The notes under the pieces were generated by a model that was not told where the DNA came from, did no database searches, and was given only the letters and a program-made list of their open reading frames with translations. A stretch of 64,000 nucleotides of DNA from Spisula solida (lineage: Eukaryota; Mollusca; Bivalvia; Venerida; Mactridae): assembly GCA_947247005.1 (NCBI GenBank), contig OX365951.1, forward strand, positions 441,501-505,500, given 5' to 3'. The position numbers and the translations under genes are program-made. Shown piece after piece: positions 21,912-34,640 of the stretch (the stretch's first letter is position 1; each line of letters begins with the position of its first letter).

Positions 21912-23145
21912 CACTAGTCGAATGTTCTAAGTACACACTTTGTAATTTTCATTTAACAGGAAAAGTATTAGACCTATCAGTGAATCGAATATACCATTGG
22001 AATCAGGAAACTATCGTCTATCAAGTTGAGTTAATCACCATTCTCAAATATAATAACAACATACTGGAAAATGACCATTTAGTTCACTGCTTAAAACAAC
22101 AAAGTCGCACATCAATATTATGTATGACCACCGTCTGCCCTGATGATAGCCTGACATCCTCTGAGGCATTAAATTGATAATGATGTGTACCAATTGCTGA
22201 TGGAGTGCAATCCGTTCTAGTAAAGGTTTCGTTGTGAGTTCCTGTACGTTCTGGTGTTGCCGTAGTGCTCGGATGCGTCGCGCAAACGTATCCCAGACGT
22301 ATTATATCGGATTTTGGTCCGGGCTACAAGGCGGGCATTCAATCGTGAAACCTAAATAGGAAATTTCATCAAAATCAAACTCCATGTAATGAGAATGTGC
22401 TCATATCTAACAAAATACATGATTGATCGAAAATAGTGAATTTTTGTTAAATTGTAGTAGTAATTCGGATGACAAATGCCTATTGAAAGTTACTTCCATG
22501 CTCAACTTCAAATTGCTCCATACAAATAAATGGACTTACTCTGTTAAATTCAACGATTCCACATTATTTCACAATCTTTAAGTAATACAACCATCAGTCA
22601 GATGTTGTAATAAACGTGTTTTGACGAATTCAAGGACTAAATGTAAATGACGCCATGTGACGTCTCAATTTTAAATCGAGTCAATAGAAACATGCAACTT
22701 TTTCGAGAATTCAATGCAACAACCATAATAAAAAGTTTGTGCATGTATTTAGAACCCCAAAACAGACAATTAATTAATTAAAGCTTACCAGTCTTATTGG
22801 CATGCCAATTTCAAGCATTCATATCGCACTTGCGCACTCCTCAAGCGTCATTTGCGTCAAATGATACGAACTATTTTTATGGCTTTATGTTTGGGGATCG
22901 AATGTTGATCGTGTATGAAATGATTTAAACACATTTACACATAGTTGAGGTGTGAGCACGACAAAAATGTGATTTTGTCATTTTCGTCACGCATCAATGA
23001 TTGTCACGCAGATCTTGGTTTTTCTTCCTCTGTATTAAAGACAATCACCAACATATGCTATCTTAACAGTTTTATTGAGTTGAGATGATTATGTTCCCGA
23101 TTTATTCTAGTTCTAAAAGTGTGTACTTAGAACATTCGTCAAGTG
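21912..23145 (-). mobile_element. Tc1-type DNA transposon, defective, 1234 bp
   Basis: Terminal inverted repeats of about 30 bp begin CACTAGTCGAATGTTCTAAG on the left and, in complement, CACTTGACGAATGTTCTAAG on the right. The element sits between two TA dinucleotides (21910-21911 and 23146-23147). The same site in unit 1 (around 405, TTCTACTATGTATTTTC) is uninterrupted with a single TA, the exact expected empty site of a Tc1/mariner element. Inside, on the minus strand, lies the C-terminal part of a Tc1-family transposase (22105-22347); the rest of the interior shows no recognisable transposase, so the element is non-autonomous. Confidence 0.9.
22105..22347 (-). pseudogene. Tc1-family transposase, C-terminal fragment
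   Basis: Reading from 22347 downwards gives CPPCSPDQNPI, a stop, then YVWDTFARRIRA and further on MPQRMSGYHQGRRWS. This is the order of the conserved Tc1 transposase end (SPDLNPIEHVWD, then the tail with a run of basic residues). The conserved Glu after NPI, which is the third catalytic acidic residue in DDE enzymes of this family, is replaced by a TAA stop. The frame is otherwise continuous for about 80 codons. The N-terminal DNA-binding domain and the first two catalytic Asp residues are missing, so it cannot be an active transposase. Its position inside an element with intact ends suggests internal deletion after, or before, mobilisation by a related enzyme supplied in trans. Confidence 0.85.
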
Positions 23146-24298
23146 TATGTATTTTCAATAATGTTAGGAGGAAATTAGATTGTATTTTTAAAAACGTAAT
23201 ACCCATTCAACAATGAGCTTGTGTCAATTGTCTGTTAATTATATTAAGTAAAAGGAATTTAACCACAACGTTTTGAAGGTATACTGCATCACGGAAGCTT
23301 TTTTATTTCAAACAAAATGCACGACGCTTAATCGGGATGTAAATTTAAAAGTTCTGAATGCAGTGTATTTTAAAGGATTAAAACTTTAAAAGGTATTTGC
23401 TGCCATGAAGGGTTGTAGCATAAAATATACAGCATGCAACCTCCAAATATTTATACGCATACTTATCGCCACTGCAGTTATTTTCAATTACTTAACATTT
23501 ATTTCACTTGTAGGTTAACTTGAAAGTGAAAGTTCCTTAAGGACAACAGACCGACATGTGTTGCTCTTGATATTACACTGTTCAACAATTACGCAATGGT
23601 AAACAGAAACATTGTTCAAGTATTACTCAACAGTCATGCATTAAGGTTTCCCCCTCGAGCAAAACATAACACATTCGTTAACTGTTTGTATTGTCTGTTC
23701 TTGTCATTAGCTTGCATAGTTATTGTAAACACACTGGGTTGTCTGTCAGTGTTAAATGTAATAGTTAAAGTTTTGGATGCTGGTTTATTGTCCAATTACG
23801 AACGCTTGTAATGTAAATATCTACTTGTTCGCGAGGAAGATAGAATACAATGTTCTACTTATAACCCTCTGTCAGTATGTTTTCAGTGATCAGTGATTTA
23901 CCAAGTTTTAACATTACATTGTATTGCAATCATATAAAGCGACTTAGTGACCTTTCAAGATTTCTTGGAAATAATTGCCTATAGAGCAACGTGTCAGTAA
24001 TTTCTCAAAATGTTGCAGCACATGACCGAAATCAAGGCCACGGGCAAACATACCGTGATGATATTTAGTTAAGGATTTAATTACTACGAAAGTGTGCTAA
24101 ATAGATGGGTTCATCATAAATACTGCTAGAAAATACCATCAGTGAATCATGCTTACGTCGTGTTCCAAATGTTTAAAGGTACACGGGTGTTTTTACTTCA
24201 TGGCTGCAATACAAATTTAACTGCCGATGTGTGTAGTTTTTATATAATTAGCCTATCATCATATAACCGTTAACCAATTTGTTATCCCGTATGTAAAA

Positions 24299-24451
24299 TA
24301 CCTCAGGTATAATGAAGTCGATGATATCAAACGTTGTCGGCATGTAAGTCTTGCAAAACATGGAGTGTAACATGCATGCAAATGGTTAACTCATCAAGGA
24401 ATTCCGGGACATGGTTGCCAAATGATGATAATACTCCCCAAAGGAATATTT
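24299..24451. repeat. Four-copy conserved core, copy 3
   Basis: Counterpart of 1438-1592. A single base is missing in AACATGCATGC (AACAATGCATGC in the copies at 1438 and 9650), which breaks the minus-strand frame that is open in the other three. Confidence 0.7.
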
Positions 24452-25682
24452 GTTGAGTACTTCTTTTAGCAGACAGGTGGGCCCCGGGAAATTATGCTAG
24501 TAATCAATCATAAATCAATGTGTGATATATAGTGTATTCTAGTTCAAAACAATATTCACGCAAATTTCAATTTCATGAGAATTCAGTATAAGTGTACTGA
24601 TTTAAAATAAATTGTGAACAATGTTTTAGTGCTTATACCAATCAAATTAAGTTCTATGGCTAAACTTCTGTTCTACAGGTATTGATCACCACGGAGGTAT
24701 AATGAGCAGAAGCCAGGAAGGAATGATAGTGAAAAACACGAGAAATTGACGATAGTTTTAAAGCAAATATTATACAAACTCAAGACAAAGGACACAGAAG
24801 ACATCATTTATAAGAGAATATCGACTAGTCGATGCATAATAATAGATGTATATGCCAGGGCTTCATGATGAAAGAATTAGTTCAATACGTACACCATAGC
24901 ATCATTAAATTGAAATCGATAACATGTTCGCATTCCATTGCGTCACCTATCATCACACTTATGTGCATTTCCTTAATTACATGACCACCTGTATTGATCG
25001 ATTTTGTTAACTTATACTGCCAACAGGTGTCATAGAGATACAGTTTCCTCTTTAATATCTAGATTTTATGTCACATCCATAAGGACTTGTTGCGTTATCT
25101 TAATCAACACGGATAATTCAATATAAATTAACACTACATCTAGCCAAAACAAAATTATGTATGTTAATAATAATTGTCATTAAAATTGGGCTGTTACGAA
25201 TTAATTGATTGATTACCTGTGTTATGAGATTATCACTTAAGATTAAGACGTATCTATTTCGAATACTGCAACTGTTGTGAAGTGTTTGTATTTGTGATGT
25301 GTTTGTTTCTTGGTGTGTTCAAAAACATGTTTCAACAATATTATATAGAGCACATTTGTGTTTTTTGTTGTTATTTCACCGAGTAAGCAGCCGAAGTAAT
25401 ATTTTCACGTAGTATCCGATAATAATTCACTATTATTCCGCGATAAACCAGTCACAAGCCATGAATAAAGTCATATACGATGATCAGTAAATAACGAATG
25501 TTGACCCAGTCAGATTTTAAACAATGTTAAGTACTCACTTCCTGTTCTGCAATCCCCCGACATTATCTGGACACATGGAGAACACGACATAACCGAAAGC
25601 AATGTTACTGAAATGTATAAGCTATCCTACCAGGTATTCGAACAGGTGGCAATCGATTGTTCTACCTATTGTGCTAAAAGAT

Positions 25683-26130
25683 TATATTAAGTCAGACAGG
25701 GAAGGCAGCACTCAACTTAACCAGCCGAGCACAGAAAACATTAAAAACACACAAAGCACAATGCCCAACTAAACAAGCGCAGATCCGCCCAAGTCCAAGC
25801 TGTCGAAAAGTATAATAAATTATACCTAGCTGAATGACCCAGTAGAAAAGATTCAACAAACAAACGGCAGAATGCCTACGCTGAATGACCTAGTTACAAC
25901 AGTAAAACTGCTGAACTACATAGTTTTAGCAGCCTTTAGTTTTAAAAGTTAAATAACAGTATTAAGGCCCGTATATTCTATGCCCTACTTTCAATTAGTA
26001 AAATGACGTAATTGAACAAATCGAGGTATGACGTAATGAACAAGTCATTAAGAATGGCAAGCAATACAGAAGTCCCCTACCGGTTTAAAACCATATTCAA
26101 TGTGTCTGTTGCCATAGCAACCATGTTTGT
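25683..26130 (-). mobile_element. Long copy of the unclassified interspersed repeat
   Basis: It starts TTATATTAAGTCAGACAGGG, then GAAGGCAGCACTCAACTTAA, and runs through AATGACCTAGTT, TGACGTAATTGAACAAATCG and AGTCCCCTACCGG to about GCCATAGCAACCATG. The unit 1 counterpart (about 4567-4590) lacks all of this, so it is a post-duplication insertion. The same order is found reversed at 57373-58127. No protein is encoded and no clear terminal inverted repeat is seen. Confidence 0.75.
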
Positions 26131-26279
26131 GTTAAAACTATTTATATCCTGCATTTTTGTAACATTGGTGGAATCAAGATTGTAAATCGTTGACGTATGA
26201 GAAGTATAATTTTCGGCATATCAATTGTATTTGTTTAGAAATATGCGATATTTCAGTAGCATGTGTCTGTTCGAGATTA

Positions 26280-26335
26280 GCATAGTGACTGAATAAATTA
26301 CCAGTTTGTAACTCGACCGATATTGGTTCTAATAC
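26280..26335 (+). repeat. tRNA-derived SINE relic, unit 2 copy
   Basis: Counterpart of 4700-4790, with ATTAGCATAGTGACTGAATA and the B-box core changed to GGTTCTAATA, which should no longer bind TFIIIC. Confidence 0.4.
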
Positions 26336-27374
26336 TATATAGAGATGGATAGTATAATAATAATAATTATGAATTAAATATACATTACTACTCGTCGATC
26401 ATCAGCAATCTTTTGGACATGTATAAGCAGGCCAGTACCATGCTGTTAAGTGTATATATTGTGGTGGTAATATGAAGCTCGTCGCTAGCAATATCAATTT
26501 CGGATTACAATTTATAATTGCGCCATAGACAGTATATAGTCATACTACAGTCCAAACTACTATATATTCGGAAAGAAGTTTTTAAAAGCACGTGCTTTGC
26601 ATTACAATAACGTGAGTTCAATGACGACACAGGAAATATGTTACATAGCTTAGAGGAGAACACTTTGTTGACCCTTCCCACACCGGTAATGTAACATTGA
26701 ATAAATGGGGTTCATTCTTGTGGCAACTCTCTTCGTGAATAATTACATTAAATGTGTTCCAGGAAATCTGAGTTAGTTCACGTAATAAAGCGGTAATTGC
26801 GATATACTGTCCTTGCCTTTACCACACCAAGACGATATACAGTATTTCCTATTACAGCTCCGAGACAGAAACCTAACAGTCGCCCTTAAAGGTTGATGTA
26901 TGTATGAAAAAAGATAAAGTAAAACTACAGTGTTTTGTGATTTGTGGTGTGCCCTTTGTCGGACTATGTTATGCTTAGTGGTTTGTATTCGTCATCTATT
27001 GAGTGTTGGTCTGTCGATTTTCAACGTGATTCGGTCTAGTCAAACCAGTTATGTTTGATTGACTAAGCTGTCGGTATCACTAGCTATCACTGTTAAACTA
27101 GCACATTACCTAATAATCGTATTTCTGTTGTAACACAGTGTTCCAAAGGATAACTGATTGTTACGTTGGTAGATTATATGTAAAGTATATAGACGCACTG
27201 ATTGCATGGATTACTTGCGTTTACTGGATAATGGATTTATTTAATTGTATTCACGCCTTTTTACTGGTGATTGTAAATTAAAACGTTCTTGTAGGTAGAT
27301 ATGACCGCGACAAAAACAGGGTCTTTATATCCGCATCTGGGATTTTGCACCTTTAAAATAGGGTTAAACAAATA

Positions 27375-28534
27375 CACTCCCCAAAAGTTCTAACCCGCCA
27401 TTTTATATTTCATCCCGTTTTGTAAAAAAAGCATGTATTCACCTGAAATTTCGCATACCGATACATGATTAAGAGATGCAGCTGAGTATTGGTTTATTTT
27501 GATCGTTTTGCATTTCAGTGCATTCGGTGTATTGCCTAATAAATCCTAAAAATGCATTTTTGCACGTGCAATGCATGTGGACCAGAATTAACGCGCCCAT
27601 GAACAAAATCGACATTACTGATGACTGTTTATCTTGAAAAACACATAAAATGCCAAATCTGACTCGAGAGGAACACTCATGAGATTACGAAAAACCATTG
27701 TGAACACAATTCCTAGTTGACATTTTTTTATTTTATTAATATGTTCTAATAATGCATTTATTAACACGAAATTTCACATAATGACATATGAATATCCAAT
27801 GAAGCCAACTATTTGTTTATTTTGGCCTACTTACGGTCTAATTCACCGTTTTAGACTTGTTACGCAATCTAGAATAATATACACGTCTAATGCATGCGCG
27901 TCGAAAAGCACGTGTTTATGTACGAATTTGGTGTTAGTGAAGATTATCCTACGCCAAAAACACCTAACATGTTGAATTTGGCACGAACAGAACGCGGTTG
28001 ACCTGTCGGGATGTCATCAGTTTTGATAAAGTTGCGGCCCTTAGCTGTGCTTTTAATTATAAAAGTGATTTTCTATTTCGTTTGTAATTGTTATTTTAAT
28101 GATTATTTTCTTTTTTTTTCATTCACAGGAACCTTCAATTTTTGAAATAAACACTGAAATAGCCTTTGTGAAATTTTGTTGTAAGAGTCTTACACTTCAT
28201 CCAAGTTCGTTTTGCATCAATCTTGGCGTGTTACGTGTTTTTCTGGGAGGACAGACATCGGTTGTGCTAAATGTTAATGAATATGTGTTTGTTGCGTTGC
28301 AATGTGCACGTGTTATGAACAATTTGGGTGAAATATGCTGTGACTTTGTAAAATCGACTTCATTACGTAACGCGCCTGTAACGAGTAACATGGCCGTTTA
28401 TCTGCAAAAATGAATCAATAATTAAATGCAAGTATTATTCAAGTATTGGTATGCAAAATTTATTGAGATTACGTGCAGTATTAACACAATTATAACACAT
28501 TATTATGGTGGCGGGTTAGAACTTTTGGGTAGTG
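27375..28534. mobile_element. TA-flanked transposon with 26-bp inverted ends, 1160 bp
   Basis: The left end CACTCCCCAAAAGTTCTAAC and the complemented right end CACTACCCAAAAGTTCTAAC match over 26 bp with one mismatch. TA flanks both ends (27373-27374 and 28535-28536), and unit 1 at about 5928 has the unfilled site (AAACATACATAGCAC). Ends and target fit the Tc1/mariner superfamily. Frames at 27781-27975 and 28099-28413 are open but show no DDE motif or DNA-binding domain I recognise, so it appears non-autonomous. Confidence 0.9.
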
Positions 28535-30569
28535 TATAGCACTTTGTAATGTCTTATACATATAAATGTCTTCAGTTGTTTAAATACGTTAGATACAAAA
28601 ATGTAGGCAATAACACTGATTCATATCGACACGCGAAGAATCGTATTGACACCCTCCAAAAAAGGTCATAACGAGTATTCTATTTTACATTGTAGTTCAA
28701 GTAAATAATTTCCCTAGGGATATTTCCCTTGGCATCGATGTCTCTTATGATTCTTTTAACTATATTTGCTGAACACACTAATCAAGGAGTAATTCGAATT
28801 ATGTATTATAGGACCAGGTCTTGCAATAGACTGGGAGATAAAAAGAACAGTGAGCATCATTTAGTTTGATTGAATGAAATATGACATCAAAGTAACATAC
28901 GTTATGTAATGATGCATTTATCCTAACTGAAAACATTTATCTGTTATTATTTTCATTGAAGTATAACGTCCGATGAGACATTTCTTATTACAGTTGTGGT
29001 ATATTCACGTTTAGGAGTAAATTAGTGCATAAAGTTTCAATAGACGAAAGGTAAATGTGCCTTAACGACCGTCTTTAAAAATGTACGTCAATAGAACGTT
29101 AATAGTCTCTTGTTAGATATACATACATGCAGATAAATAGGTTTTGGCTGTAGTGATGCATGTGTTGAACACGATCGCGGTACACCTATACATTCGTCGT
29201 ATCTTTTCATGAAAAGGGCTAACGTTGTGTGAAGCGCGTGTGTGAAGTTGTTGAATTGCTATTGCAACTGAAAGTATAATGTATCAGGTACAATGTACGA
29301 ACTGGTACTTTGGTCTTAGCATTTGACTGAATGATAACACAATATCGACCAGTTATCTGGTGCCTAGTAAAAATGACATGCACGCCTTGTTCCAAGCCTT
29401 GTATATATCAAATAAGTAGACACTGAAGTTGTAAACTTAGTTTTGTCGGGAGGAGTCTTTTAAGTGAAAAAGGCTACGCACTGACTGTCAATGCGAATTG
29501 TTAAGCTTTACATGTAAATGCACAGCACAAGACAGAATTGCCCAAATCGTACAGATTCAATATTGTAAATTAGGCTACATAATAATTCAATAGGCCTAGC
29601 TTGGCATACAATCGAGTAAAATATTAAAAGTAATGATAACTAGGATATTTTCCTAATCTATGAACATTCACTAGTTCGTGACTAGACGTTTTACTTGTGC
29701 TACAGTTCACAGTACTCGTCAGCAGTTTCTTGAATAAAACGTTTTCTCTAACAAACAAGACAGCTTCAATAAGTCTACATGTATATGCAAGAGCATAATT
29801 ATGTTTCATTAACAAATAATGTGCTTGAACAAATAAAACAGCTCTTGATATTACACTGTTCTGCAATTATGCAAGGTTAAACAGAAACATTGTTCAAGTG
29901 TTACTCAACAGTTATGCAATAAGGTTTTCCCCTGGAGCGAAACATAATGCATTCGTTAACTGTTTGTATTGTCTGTTCATGACATTAGCGTGTAAAGCTA
30001 TTGTAAACACACTTGGCTTGTCTCTCCGTTTTACATGCAATAGTTAAAGTTTTGGATATCGTTGTTTTGGCCCATTACGAACGCTTATAATCTAAATACC
30101 TACTTGTGTGCGAGGAAGATAGAAGATAATGTCCGACATGCAACACTCACTCACAGTGATATACCCAGTTTTAACACAACAGTGTATTTCAATCATATAC
30201 AGCGACTGAATGATCTTTCAAGGTTTTTAGAAGTAATTGCGAACAAGTACTAATTTATAAAGAGCTTTTCCAAATTGCGCAATATTTTGTCCATGTGTTG
30301 CTGCACATGACCGAAGTCAAAACTTACCATAGTGATATTTTATTTAGTGTTCTACTCAATGTGCTTAACATATATGCTCATCAAAATATTAATACTGCTA
30401 CAAAATACCATCAGTTTATCATCTTTACGTCTTGTTCTAAATGTTTAATGGCATACGGGTGTTTTTTACTTCATGACTGCGATACAAATTTAACTGCTGA
30501 GGTCTGTAGTTGTTTAGATTATAATGCTGTCTTCAAATAACCGTTAACCAATTTGTTATCCCGTACCTA

Positions 30570-30722
30570 AAATACCTCAGGTATAATGAAGTCGATGATA
30601 TCAAACATTGTCGGCATGTAAGTCTTGCAAAACATGGAGTGTAATAATGTATGCAAATGGTAAACTCATCAAGAAATTCTGGAGTATGGTTGCCAAATGA
30701 TGATAATACTCCCCAAAGGAAC
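30570..30722. repeat. Four-copy conserved core, copy 4
   Basis: Counterpart of 1438-1592 with the minus-strand frame open (63 codons from 30724), several residue-changing differences and a one-base deletion just upstream relative to the copy at 9650. Confidence 0.7.
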
Positions 30723-31898
30723 ATTTGTTGAATATTTCGTTTAACATACAGGTGCGCTATTCTCCGAAAATCTTTTTTTCGTAATCAAATTGTTATGTAA
30801 AGTGTATTCTCATTCAAAACAACATTTACCCTAATTTCAATTTCATGATAATTGAGTATAATTTGTACTGTGTTTTAGGTACATGGTGAACTAATTTATA
30901 TAGCGTATGCCAATCAATTGTAGTTCTAGTGTTTAACATCAGTGAAATACACGAGAAATTGACGAACGATTTAAAGAAAAAAATACACAAACTCAAGTCA
31001 AAGGAATCAGACAACACCATTCATAACAGAATATCGGCTAGTTGATAAATGTAAACAATTATAGATCTATATGTCCAGTAAGTCATGACTTCTGTAACGA
31101 AAATGTTCACTTCGTATACCAAAGCAACATTAAATTGAAATCGATAACACGTTTGCATTATAATTCCATTGCGTCACCTATCATCACACTGATGTGTATT
31201 TCCCTAATTACATGGCCACCTGCATTGATCGGTTTTGTAAACTAATATTGCCCACAGATGTCAGAGAGATACCGTTTCCTCTCAAATATCTAGATGTTAT
31301 GTCAAATGGATTTTGACATGTTGTGCTATTTTAATCAACACGGGTAATTGAATACAAATTAACACTACATCTAGGCAAAACATCCATATGTATGTTAATT
31401 ATAATAATTATTGTCATTAAAGGCTGTTACAAATGAATTGCTTGATTACCTTTGTTATGAGATTACCACCTAAAATATCGAATTTTACTGATTTATGCGA
31501 TCGTTGAGAAATATTCTAAAGTCGCTGAACTCCAATTGGTAATCCAAATATTACATTAAAAGATAGTTTCTTACAAATATTGTCAGCACAATATAAATAC
31601 ATGCATATACTAACTGGTTTACATCCGTATCTATAGTCGATCTTTATATGCTCAAAAATACTAAATACTAACGAATAGAATGATTATGTCACTCTTACGA
31701 AGTAAGAGAAAAATAATAAACCAATGATAAAAAGGGTCTGAAATATTTCCTCCGTAGATTAAATCACAAGTTTTAACGTGTTCTCCTCCGATGGTAAAAT
31801 ATGAATATGAGACACATACAATGTCAATTCCGCTGCACCAGAGTGTTAAGTTAATACTTTCATAAGCTTCTATTATTTGGTTATTAATGATTGATTTA

Positions 31899-32879
31899 AG
31901 GTGATTCCCAACTCTTCAGTTGAGCTGAAGTTTAGAAATCGGTGTAAATAAGACGTATTGAAAGCGTCTGACTACCATGATGAAATAGTACAAAAAACTT
32001 AAAATTGATGTGTCAGCATGTTCTCATCTCTTAAAATCGCGAATTTATTGTATAGTTATTACTATATTATGCTATAATAAGCTAGCAGAATAAAGCTATA
32101 GCTGAAATTTTATGTGCCATTTATTCCAAACAATGAAACACCTACACTCGCGAATACTAGCTACAACGTATGTGAAACGTAATATAATGCGCCCACATAA
32201 AATTGTATGCAAGTTTTAACATTTGTTTAGCAAGCATCTCGACTACTTTAGAGGAAGGTTCTTTAACATTTATTTCGTAAGACTATAGACTAGCTAATTC
32301 AAAGGAGCAAGTGCTTATCTTTAAATATACACATTTTTCAAAACAAACTATCGCGAAGACTGGTTACAACGTATTCAAAACGTTGATGTATTTTGTAAAC
32401 TCTCCTGGTTTTCGACTTTTCCGAAATCACTAAAGTGTCAATTAAAAAAATCTAGCCGAGCAACTGCCATAAAATTTGGGACAAATTCTATAATAGTTAC
32501 TCTACTGGTTGCATGTACAAAACAGTATGTTGTTCAAGTATTTCTTTCGTATTTCTTAAAAATGAAAAATCACATATTTGAAAATGTCATTTAAAAATAC
32601 ATATAACATGTATAGTCAAAAACAAACGTTATCGTATGATTCCATATATACGAAATCTCGTGCATGCCAAGTTTCATGTGAATAAATGGCAAACTTTTTC
32701 GGTGAAATGCAAAAATCAGTTTTTGGGGGTTCCCCAAAATCTAAGAATATCTTGAAAACTAGCCTAGCAAAACTGTTATGGGTTTGCACAATCACAATCA
32801 TGAGTGAGTTCTTCATAAAAACCAGCTGTTTGATACATGTACCTCTTGTGCGGCAAAATTGAAGAGTTGGGAATCACCT
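31899..32879. mobile_element. TA-flanked MITE with 23-bp inverted ends, 981 bp
   Basis: The left end AGGTGATTCCCAACTCTTCA and the complemented right end are identical over 20 bp and match over about 23 with one mismatch. TA flanks both ends (31897-31898 and 32880-32881). The interior holds only short frames with no transposase motif. The superfamily is uncertain; a TA target points to Tc1/mariner or a relative. Confidence 0.85.
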
Positions 32880-33329
32880 TACATGTAACATTCCAAGCAT
32901 AAAATATGTCTTCTTCAAAATCACAAATGGTATCCAATGAAAATAGTTACATGTAGTATAGTATTGTGTTATTTTAGAGACATGTGTGTGTTTACATTTT
33001 GGGCTTGCAATAACGGTGATGTTTATCAAGTTCGTATACTCTATTCGCCCAAGTAATGCATGCAGATTTGTATTTGACGCAGATACAAACTGGAATTATA
33101 CGATATACAGTCATATTATAATTTATTTATAACTTTTTTGTTCTTAGATCAATACTCATGAAACGTCAATATAATAACAATCCACTTAATTGCAATTGAA
33201 TTAAAGAGTGGAATATTAATTGGCTGATATTTTCAAGAAATAACGGTATCCTTGGCAACGCTACAACAACTGGTTGCCTCACACCAAAATTATCATATGT
33301 TCATTATTCCTTCTCCATAAACAATGTTA

Positions 33330-34105
33330 TTTTTAATGTGCGAATCGCAATCGGCGAAATTCCGCGCAAGTGTAACGCTTCATCATTATGATCCGGAAAC
33401 GAATCATCTGTATGGAAAACACCACGAACACCGCTACCAAGGAAAGCTCGGGTACAACGAAGCTGCGGTAAAGAGATGTTCATCTTCTTTATGGATCGCC
33501 ATGGGATGATCCTTCAACACAGAGTCAGAGACGGAAGGACAGTGAATGCTGATTATTACGCAACGGTAAATATCAATACAATATATTTATGCAGTTATAT
33601 AAATTATGTATAACAACAAAATTATATTTATATCAAAATATTGTTTGGCATAAAAATATAGCATTAGATTAATTACATTTTGATTTAAAATATTCTTGAC
33701 TGAAAATGGATCTCGTGTGTGCTCTCAAGAGGAAACGACCGGACTTGGACCTAGAACGACCGAACTTGGACCTAGAACGACCGGACTTGGACCTAGAACG
33801 ACTGGACTCGGACCTAGAACGACCGGACTTGGACCTAGATCGACCAGGATAACGCGCCCGCACATAGGGCCAACTCTACACAGTTGGTGATTTCATTACT
33901 GGGATTTGAAATCTTGGAACATCCACCCTACAGTCCGGACCTCGCGCCAATGGATTTTAGAACATTCCCTGAGATTAAGGCTTCTCTCCGTGGTAAACGC
34001 TTCCATGACATTGCTGAGTTGACTCTGACAACCCGTCGAATAGTATCACAACTCATCACAGACTGGTACCGGAAAACATTCACCAAACGGATTAAAAGAC
34101 ATTAG
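33330..34105 (+). pseudogene. Mariner-family transposase, decayed
   Basis: Three separated parts follow mariner order. First, 33348-33480 reads HHYDPETNHL, the stretch after the first catalytic Asp box; the expected GDE is replaced by RASVT, so the first Asp is lost. Next, 33485-33570 in another frame reads DRHGMILQHR and GRTVNADYY, the segment between the first and second Asp. Third, after a 21-bp tandem array, a continuous frame from 33846 to 34105 begins QDNAPAH, continues HPPYSPDLAPMDF and ends at a stop after IKRH. The second and third catalytic Asp in this last part are separated by 34 residues, the D34D spacing of mariner. An AT-rich stretch and the array disrupt the middle, frames shift at least twice, and the N-terminal helix-turn-helix region is not seen. 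It cannot be active. Confidence 0.9.
33737..33841 (+). repeat. 21-bp tandem repeat, 5 copies, inside the mariner relic
   Basis: Five units of GACCGGACTTGGACCTAGAA plus C, with scattered changes, stand between the NADYY and QDNAPAH parts of the transposase relic. The period keeps frames open on both strands (TGLGPRT on plus, RSRSKSG on minus). Neither peptide has gene context. Confidence 0.9.
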
Positions 34106-34109
34106 AAAT

Positions 34110-34640
34110 GTGTAGCTTTGCATGGTGACTTTGTCGAGAAAGTGCGCCGTTCGTTAGATATAAATGACGTTATAAGTAGCGTGACGTCAGTTACGTTTGT
34201 GGTGTGCGGCAAGTGATGAAAGTGACTATATTGACATGTATGTAAATATATTAATTTTTAATGTATTTTTATCATTTTTATAAGAGATTTTGTAATGTAT
34301 AACAGATGGCATGGTATATTGTTTTATTCTTTATTCACAATTGAACACAAATTACAGCACAATTATACGAACTTCCCGATCAACCCACGTATGTACGAAC
34401 ATAATCCACTTTTACAAAATCCGTCTACAAAGGTCACCATGAAACATTATTACCGATCAAGCTACTTTATATAACATGAATCCTAAACGAGAGACCACCT
34501 GTAAGTGATGACCACTTATTGCTTTTCCTCTGAGTGGTCTAAACTTGACTTGAAACTAAAGTTAACGATGTCGTATTCGCGTTTGAAGTGATTTAAATAT
34601 TTGCATGTTAAATATCGATTGAGATTCATGGTTTACAACC
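34110..34640. other. Stretch between mariner relic and resumed block b homology
   Basis: AT-rich sequence without a recognisable gene. It probably includes the 3' flank of the mariner element; I could not find its terminal repeat. Homology to the b copies resumes at about 34650 (ACTGACATTTCAATAT). Confidence 0.4.

Larger units (their letters stand above)
20947..29140 (+). repeat. Front block a' of 21-kb tandem unit 2
   Basis: Homologous to 1-6520. The best-kept tract, 23147-23640, differs from 415-900 at only a handful of positions by eye, while 26480-26800 differs from 4930-5230 at noticeably more. Relative to unit 1 it holds 21127-21680 (lost in unit 1) and insertions at 21912-23145, about 25683-26130 and 27375-28534. 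It lacks the counterpart of roughly 2900-4160. No host gene is recognised. Confidence 0.85.

Noticed and set aside
28099..28413. Transposase gene inside the 27375-28534 element
   Set aside because: No helix-turn-helix or DDE motif is visible, and another frame on the opposite strand is equally open.
33669..33890. RS-rich (RSRSKSG) or TGLGPRT repeat peptides
   Set aside because: Both come from the 21-bp array inside the mariner relic and lie on opposite strands of the same bases.
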